From: Rhytidiadelphus loreus
Lineage: Eukaryota; Streptophyta; Bryopsida; Hypnales; Hylocomiaceae
Direction of reading: 5' to 3'
Assembly (NCBI GenBank): GCA_947034895.1
Contig: OX344762.1
Coordinates: 11,537,501 to 11,601,500, forward strand
DNA length: 64,000 bases
Positions 57,770 through 64,000 of the stretch are shown here, piece after piece (the first letter of the stretch is position 1; each line of letters starts with the position of its first letter). The notes beneath the pieces were generated by a model. The model searched no databases and was not told the origin of the DNA. It worked only from the letters and a program-made list of their open reading frames with translations. The position numbers were made by a program, and so were the translations under genes.

Positions 57770-59430
57770 TTAACCCCTAAAGGATTGGACTGTGTTTTTT
57801 GGTTGTATAGAAATTTTGGGCAGGTACCTACGAGCGGAGATTTTCATATTTAGGGCTGAAATTTTTAATAGAATGTGGGGGCAAGGAATATCTTCATATG
57901 CACCAAATTTCATGACATTTGGAAATGGGTGATTGCAAGAAACACTTGTCCTATTTTTTGTCCCCTTGACCTTAGACAGGTGGTTTTTTGCTCATAACTT
58001 TTGCATCGTGTGTCCACCTTCTATGAAACTTGAAATGAAGGTACATGTGGTAGTTTTAAATGTTGAGTAATTTTTTGGGTTTTTTTAAAAGTATTTTACT
58101 ATTTTTAAACTGCCCCCGATTGGATGTCTACCTTAGCCATTTTGGGGGTTTGCAGTCTTATTTTTGATCCAAAAATAAGAATTTGAAGCTCAAAATTGGT
58201 ATACAAGGACTTATACTAAAGTTACACAATCTCACGAAATTTTTTTCTAAAAATAGTAAACTGTCCACCCTCCACATGTGCTCAAAGAGCACTACCTTTG
58301 CGCAAGTGTAGAGAACACAATTTTATTTTTCCAATAGTGAAAATTGGTGAAAAGGAGTATCTATAAGTTAGGAAAAATGTCTCTTTTTTTTAGAATTTTT
58401 AGAATTTTTTTACTATTTTTTAAGAATTAAATTCCAAACTGTCTATTTTCTTCCATTTTTCAACCCTCTTTGACCGTGCATAACTCTTAGAGATAAAAAA
58501 ATTTAGGTCTGAATTTTTGCACATATCATTTTTTTAATGCTTTACACATTATCCATTTTTTTATTTAAAAAATTATTATTCCAAAATCCACAAACAGGAG
58601 TGAAATTGCCGTTTTGAACGAAAATCGGCAAGTGTTTCTTGCAACTGCCCAAATACGAGTCAAAAGTTATGGCCCAATATGTTACTTTTTTCACCAACAG
58701 GGCAGTTCAGGCAGCTCAGAAAAAATCACTTTTTTCAGAAATAAAAATATGAAATTGATTTTCTAGAGTTTTATATGCATGAAAAGATTTGAATCATTCC
58801 ATTTTGATCAATGAGTCAAAAGTTATGAGGATTTTTTGTTTGCGGCCAGTTTTGGATTTCCTACTCTAAAATAAACTTTGAAATCCTTTATCTTACCCAA
58901 TTTTCAATATTTTTGGACAAAAATAAAATCTTAGGATGTAGATAAATTATTACAACATTTCGACCATTGGGATTGGAAATTTTCAATTCCATATTTAAAT
59001 TGTAAATAATTTAGTATTTTTATTCATTCTCTACTACTACCTACTTACTATTTTTTTCCAATATGTTGTACTATTCCAAATGATCTGAAAATTTTCAAGC
59101 ATGTGGCCAACTTGTCTAGGAAAACAAATCCAAAGAAGCACCACCATTTAGGTCATTTTTTCATAGAAACTGTGAGCTTGTGAAGTGCAGCTGCCCAGCT
59201 TTTCGCAGGGTAAAACAAATGATTTTGGTTAATTTGAATGCTTGTATCTTGCAATCCACCCGGTGGAAATGTCTGAAATTTTTACCACATGTTTTTGATA
59301 CTATATAATACAAGATCCTACGGTTAGATATGTCAAAAAAAGTTCTTTTCAAATTTTTGGTACTTGTACTAAAAATGGCAGTTTTGGAGTGTTTTGGGTG
59401 AAAGTATAGTGACAGTCTTTTAAGGGTTAA
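57770..59430. mobile_element. TTAA-bounded element A5 (with nested family C copy)
   Basis: The left end is TTAACCCCTAAAGGATTGG and the complemented right end TTAACCCTTAAAAGACTG. It is the longest family member at 1661 bp because a 724-bp family C element sits inside (57927-58650). Without it the length (about 930 bp) equals the other copies. Non-coding. Confidence 0.85.
57927..58650. mobile_element. Family C element, copy 3 (nested in A5)
   Basis: The left end is GGGTGATTGCAAGAAACACT and the complemented right end GGGCAGTTGCAAGAAACACT. AAAT is duplicated at 57923-57926 and 58651-58654. GCAAGAAACACTTG is perfect on both sides. Confidence 0.85.
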
Positions 59431-61041
59431 GCAATTATGCATACTTGGAGTGTAGGTTTTTTTAGTGCCAAATTTTTTCTTCCATGAACAAAAATAGAAT
59501 TTGGAAGGATTGCATGTTTTTGAGAATTTTATTACACAAAACATAATTACTATGGGGTTTTTTGTGGAAGATTCTCTTCAACCTACATTAGCGACATAGA
59601 CCTTTCTATTTCTAACCATAGGCTAATTGCCAAATTGACCAAGGGATAATTGTAGTATTAACAGCCTTGCAACCAATTATAATGTGCTAGAGTTGCTCCT
59701 CGACCCACGCCACAACTTTACAGAAATAGAACGGTCTATAGGTTGGAAATGGGGGGGGATTAGGAATGGATAAGCTACCATAGGTAGGAATCACAATGCG
59801 GACTATTGTTTCTATATATCCTTCATTGCAAGGTTGAATACAATAAAATCTTTTACAATTCTCCACTTACTAAAAAATCATGCAAACTTGATAACATACT
59901 CTCCCCTCATTCTTGTAAGGCTACAGAAAAACAACTAGCCCCATTTAATATAGTATGCTACAGTAAACACCACTTGTACTTTTAGGTCCTCTATGTACTT
60001 TCACCGTATCAACAAAGGCAACCTCCTTTAGGGGTTAAATTAGTTATGAGTTTTTTGAAGTTGAAACACAATAAGGAGAAGCCACCCATTCCTCAACATG
60101 ACCCAATAACCAACCTATAGATTGACTTATTTTCAACCATAGCTAGAATGTTTTTGTTTTTGTTTTTGAAATTGGGACTAATAGATTCACGAGACATGTC
60201 CCAAAGTAGTGAGTAAGAAAGCAGAAAGCATTTAGTAAGACTGTAGTTTTCGAGTGATTGGAATTGGAAGAGTCTAGAGAATGGCAATGGGTTTGGAGCA
60301 CTTTTTGCCTTTCAAAATTCATAGTAATTACAATTCAAGTGATAAATTCACTAAAGTTTTTGCAATCCCCGTCATTTCTATCCTTCCACCTCCAAAAAAT
60401 GTTTTCTTCACCCTGCACTACTCCTAATCTTATTTGATCGGTTATAGGTGACTTCACCTTAGGGTGGTCACTAAAAGCGAATGTTCACCTCTTGCAATGT
60501 ATTGTACACTCATTCGCTGTATTGATTGTTGATGCAACAATGAGAAAGCAAAATGTACAAACAATGTACATTTGAGGAAGTGGACACTCTTTTAAAAGCC
60601 CCCGAGTGCTTTACGAACCTCCTACCTTGTAGGGCGAATACTGTACTGTACACTGCGGTGGTCGTACAGTGGAGCCGGGGCTGCGATTTTTTCAGTTGTT
60701 GCATGATTCTGATATTTCTGTTGTTGGTGCCTGCGGTCCGCGACTGCGTGAGTGGGATGTTTTTAATCAGGACGGAGCACAAAAGAATTGAAGGACCCAT
60801 CGAAGAGACAAATATGGTGGTTCAGTAGAGTTTGGAGCTGAGATATGATGGGGGAGTGATTTTTGTTTTCTTTTGTTTGTCAAAAGGAACTCACTGAAAA
60901 AGGGGATTGGATTTGTTGGTAGTGGATCAATTGGCATGTATCAATTGAAAGCTGAAAGTATCAATGGTACTAAAAAAAACATTTAAGGTAGCCTGCTCTT
61001 AAAGCAACCATTTAAGAGCCGATTGCCTTTGAGGGCAAGCT
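59431..61041. other. Intergenic; partial family E-like sequence near 60464
   Basis: GTGGTCACTAAAAGCGAA (60465) and CTCTTGCAATGTATTGTACA resemble family E. The ORFs at 60510-60828 overlap on both strands and are not recognised. Confidence 0.4.
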
Positions 61042-61315
61042 AAAACTCCTTGAAACGATTTTCAGTTAATTTTTGTAGGAAGAAAACTTGTAGGAAGAAA
61101 ATTGCCATGGAATTGGCATCAAAATCAAGTTAATTCATATTTTTTTGGACCTTTGTGGAATTAGTTATGAATTTTTGAAGTTGAAATCGGTAGTGGTCAC
61201 TAGAAAGCGACCACCTCTTGAAATGTACATTGTTGATACATCGAAGAAAGTGAAATGTATCTTTGTGTCATGATTGCTTTTAGAACATGGTCGCTTTTAG
61301 AGAAAATTACCTAAG
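61042..61315. repeat. Family E dispersed repeat, copy 2
   Basis: Direct copy of 45838-46095, with GTGGTCACTAGAAAGCGACC and, at the right, GGTCGCTTTTAGAG forming inverted ends of the inner ~120 bp. Confidence 0.65.
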
Positions 61316-61395
61316 AAAAGAAGTGCCTTCATATTAAGTTAACCTGTATAGTTTCTTTGCATTTTGAGATAGAAAAAGGTTGAAGAAGAAATGGT

Positions 61396-62346
61396 TTAAC
61401 TCCTAAACGTCCAAACAATGTTTTTTGGCAACATAGCGATTTAAGCAGCTCACTATAGACAAAAAAATAAAAAAATAAAAAAAAAATTCTTTGAAAATTT
61501 CATGCAATGTGTGACTGAGGAGTAGCTTTAAGACCCAACAATTTTCATAACTTTTGACCACATGGTTCAAAAGTTATTGCATGATATGTAATTTTCAGTG
61601 TTGGGTGGGCAGTCCGGGCAGGAAAAAAAAAATCTTTGATAATCACTTTAAAATAAATAAATAAAAAATTGATTCTCTAGATTTTTATATATGTGGTAAG
61701 CTTTGAATCATTCCATTTTCATTAATGAGATGAAAGTTATGAGGAATTCTAGTTTGGATTAGTTTGTAGGTAGCTATGGAATCTCTACTCTAAAATAAAC
61801 TTTGAAGTATTTTATTTAACTCAATTTTAAATATTTTTGGAAAAAAATAAAAACATTAGGTGCATATTGTTTATTACAACAGTACAACCATTGGGATTGG
61901 CATTTTTCAATTCTATAAATAAATTGTTAACAATTTAGTATTTTTAATCATTTTCTACTTCTTTCTACTTACTATTTTTTGTCTATATGCTGTACAATTT
62001 CAAATGATCTAAAAAATTTCAAGCATGTAGCCAACTTGATTTGAGGAATGAATCCAAAGAGTAACCACCATTTTGGACATTTTTTCATACAAATGAGAGC
62101 TTGTGAAGTGCAACTGTCCGTATTTTCACAGGGCCAAAAAAAAGGATGTTTGTCACTTCAAACGTTAATATCTTGCAATCTACATGGTGGAAAATTCTGA
62201 AATTTTTTCCACATCTTTTCAAACTATTTTACTACAAGATCCTATGGTTACATGTGTCCAAAAATATTTTTCATGTAAATTTTGGTGCTTGTAAATGCAA
62301 GGGCAGATTTGGAGCAATTTTGGTGAAACATAGTCTCTAACGTTAA
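61396..62346. mobile_element. TTAA-bounded element A6
   Basis: The left end is TTAACTCCTAAACGTCC and the complemented right end TTAACGTTAGAGACTATG, the latter matching the left end of A3. The interior is shared with A3 in opposite orientation. 951 bp, non-coding. Confidence 0.75.
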
Positions 62347-64000
62347 CTTTCATCATTTTAAGTTAAACCAGCAAGTTAGACCAAGTGTGGCTTCTTACAA
62401 ACTTGGTCTATGTGGACAATGTTTCTACTGGGACATGCAAACAAATACAAGGAATGAAATTTCCAAGTTATATTTAATTTGAGATCATAAACTTAACATT
62501 GAGTTGTTAGAATTGACTTTTGGATCTTGTAACAAGTGAGTTATTGCTTGGGCCATGCATAGGCCTACACCTTGAATGGTATATGGATTGTGATTTTCAA
62601 TTTTTTAAATTCAACAAAAAATAGTAAGAAAAAATAGTATGAATAATTGCTATGTAAATTGTATGAGCAAGTGGCAAATGATATTTACTTCATGATATCA
62701 TGACTTGGTCTTAAAAAATTAGAATAGGTTTAAAATCCTAAAAGTGTCCAAACAAGGACATGCACATCTTTCCAACTATTGATTTTCATTAGTTGTTGTT
62801 TTTTAAATTTTGTTGGCAATCACTGAATTTTTCTTAAATTTTGTTATTTTGAAATTTGGCATGTATGTAATCAAATTTCAAAATGATAGGAAGAGTTTTG
62901 CACATGTTTCATGAAGCTACTCAGGTTGCTCCAAAAGCTCAGGGCAATATATCTTTTGATTTAGGCATCCGATTGGAAAAAAATTATATTCCCACTAAGA
63001 AGGGGACATGTTCACACCTTATGTTAAAATTTGAAGAACATCCATTAAAAAATGACTTCATATACACCTACCCAAGATCATCTTCATATGTTCAACAATC
63101 ATTCGGTCCTTTAGAAGTCAAATCTCATACAAAAAAGATAATAAATATTTTCATAGTTTCCAAAAACATATTTCTTGTCCATTTCTTCGATATACTAGGC
63201 TCAAGGGCATCCCTACAATAGCAACACTAAAAATTGGGTTCGGGATATGTGCTACTCAAGACTACAGCTTATATGTTCCTCCTATATCCTATGGTGCCAC
63301 GGGATTAGGACACAACAACAAGGAGATACTCGGGGCCCAAGACTGTGACATGCCCCTCCCATGAGAACTGCTACCATGTAAGGGCTAGTTGAGCCAATCT
63401 CCCTCCACTCATAGCTCCTCACCTCACATCCATCTTAGTTCGTACCTCGAAAATTGCGTTAGAAGGACATCTACATCCCATACCAAGCCACGCACAAGCC
63501 CCTCTATTTGCCAATGCACTCTCCAAATTCTAAATTGGTCGGACATCATCTCCATCTTGGCATGCTTGCCGTAAGCCACTACCACAACCCTAGTCCACTC
63601 ACTCATTGAGTCTCGGCATGTTGCCGTGTGCGTTCTCTAGCAGAATTTTAAGAGACTGTGACTCCTTAAATCTCACCCCCACACCCCATATTGGGTTTAT
63701 TTAATTAATCGATCTTGGGATCCACATTGTCCAATCCAAAAACAATCAACTACAAGTACACAACAAGAGGCTTTGTCCCTATTGTAAGTATAGTAGCTCA
63801 TCAGATTGCCATGAATGTCCTTCTCTTTCACATGCAACTTTTATTAGTCAATGCAAAGCTTCTTCCCCTTCAGTCTCACAGCAATAACTTAACTTTCGCT
63901 CAATCCCTTACCCACTGCCTATGATCACTCTTGGGTTTATAACACCAACTGAAGACCCTACAAAGTACCATTCCCGATTTTATTTTTTTAATTTTAATTT
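62347..64000. other. Intergenic, no assignable gene
   Basis: A 112-codon ORF at 62883-63221 (+) has no recognised motif. It could be a transposon fragment, and GACTGTGACATGCCCCTCCC near 63343 might belong to the same repeat. No LTR or protein domain could be supported. Confidence 0.3.

Noticed and set aside
62883..63221. 112-codon ORF near the right end
   Set aside because: No recognised motif and no neighbouring transposon domain. It could be a repeat fragment but cannot be supported as a gene.
1..64000. CRISPR arrays, bacterial operons, tRNA and rRNA genes, LTR retrotransposons
   Set aside because: None was seen. The window is eukaryotic, the direct repeats lack regular spacers, and no gag-pol domain or paired LTRs could be identified by eye. 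A tRNAscan or LTR search would be the decisive check.

Overview
This is AT-rich, gene-poor, repeat-rich plant nuclear DNA. It holds two intact multi-exon plant genes with GT-AG introns of roughly 70-1400 bp, four spliceosomal snRNA genes and many DNA-transposon remnants of plant type. No flowering-plant hallmark is visible. The snRNA upstream elements read CCCATA instead of the usual angiosperm CCCACATCG, so a non-flowering land plant is possible, but the species cannot be named from the sequence.

Layout. 0-5.9 kb is intergenic with small inverted-repeat elements. 5.9-11.4 kb is a GC-rich promoter and an 11-exon trehalose-6-phosphate phosphatase gene on + (443 aa, intact). 13.5-18.5 kb holds remnants of PIF/Harbinger-type transposon genes: a transposase on - and a Myb/SANT-like ORF1 on +. 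The transposase is split by two later insertions whose ends can be placed to the base. 24.4-26.2 kb has a small mobile element and a broken HAD-family hydrolase gene. 26.4-29.1 kb is a head-to-tail cluster U1-U5-U1-U5 of snRNA genes, each with an upstream element, a TATA-like box and a 3' box. 29.1-48.3 kb is almost entirely repeats. 48.8-53.7 kb is a seven-exon MYB-CC transcription factor on - (PHR/PHL/APL family, 510 aa, intact). 54.7-64 kb is again repeats.

The most notable non-genic structure is a set of non-coding elements bounded by TTAA with CCCYTAAA-type inverted ends: seven ~0.8-1.7 kb copies, several ~240 bp copies and one 239 bp element with a perfect 22-bp inverted repeat. This is the end structure of piggyBac-type transposons. 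A second family (three copies, ends GGGTGATTGCAAGAAA) has 4-bp target duplications in every copy. Several elements are nested, so an order of insertion can be read.

The genes do not form a pathway. The TPP acts in trehalose/sugar signalling, the MYB-CC factor probably in phosphate or vascular regulation, and the snRNAs in splicing. The only functional cluster is the snRNA array. Exon limits come from splice motifs, unbroken phase and family conservation, all read by eye.
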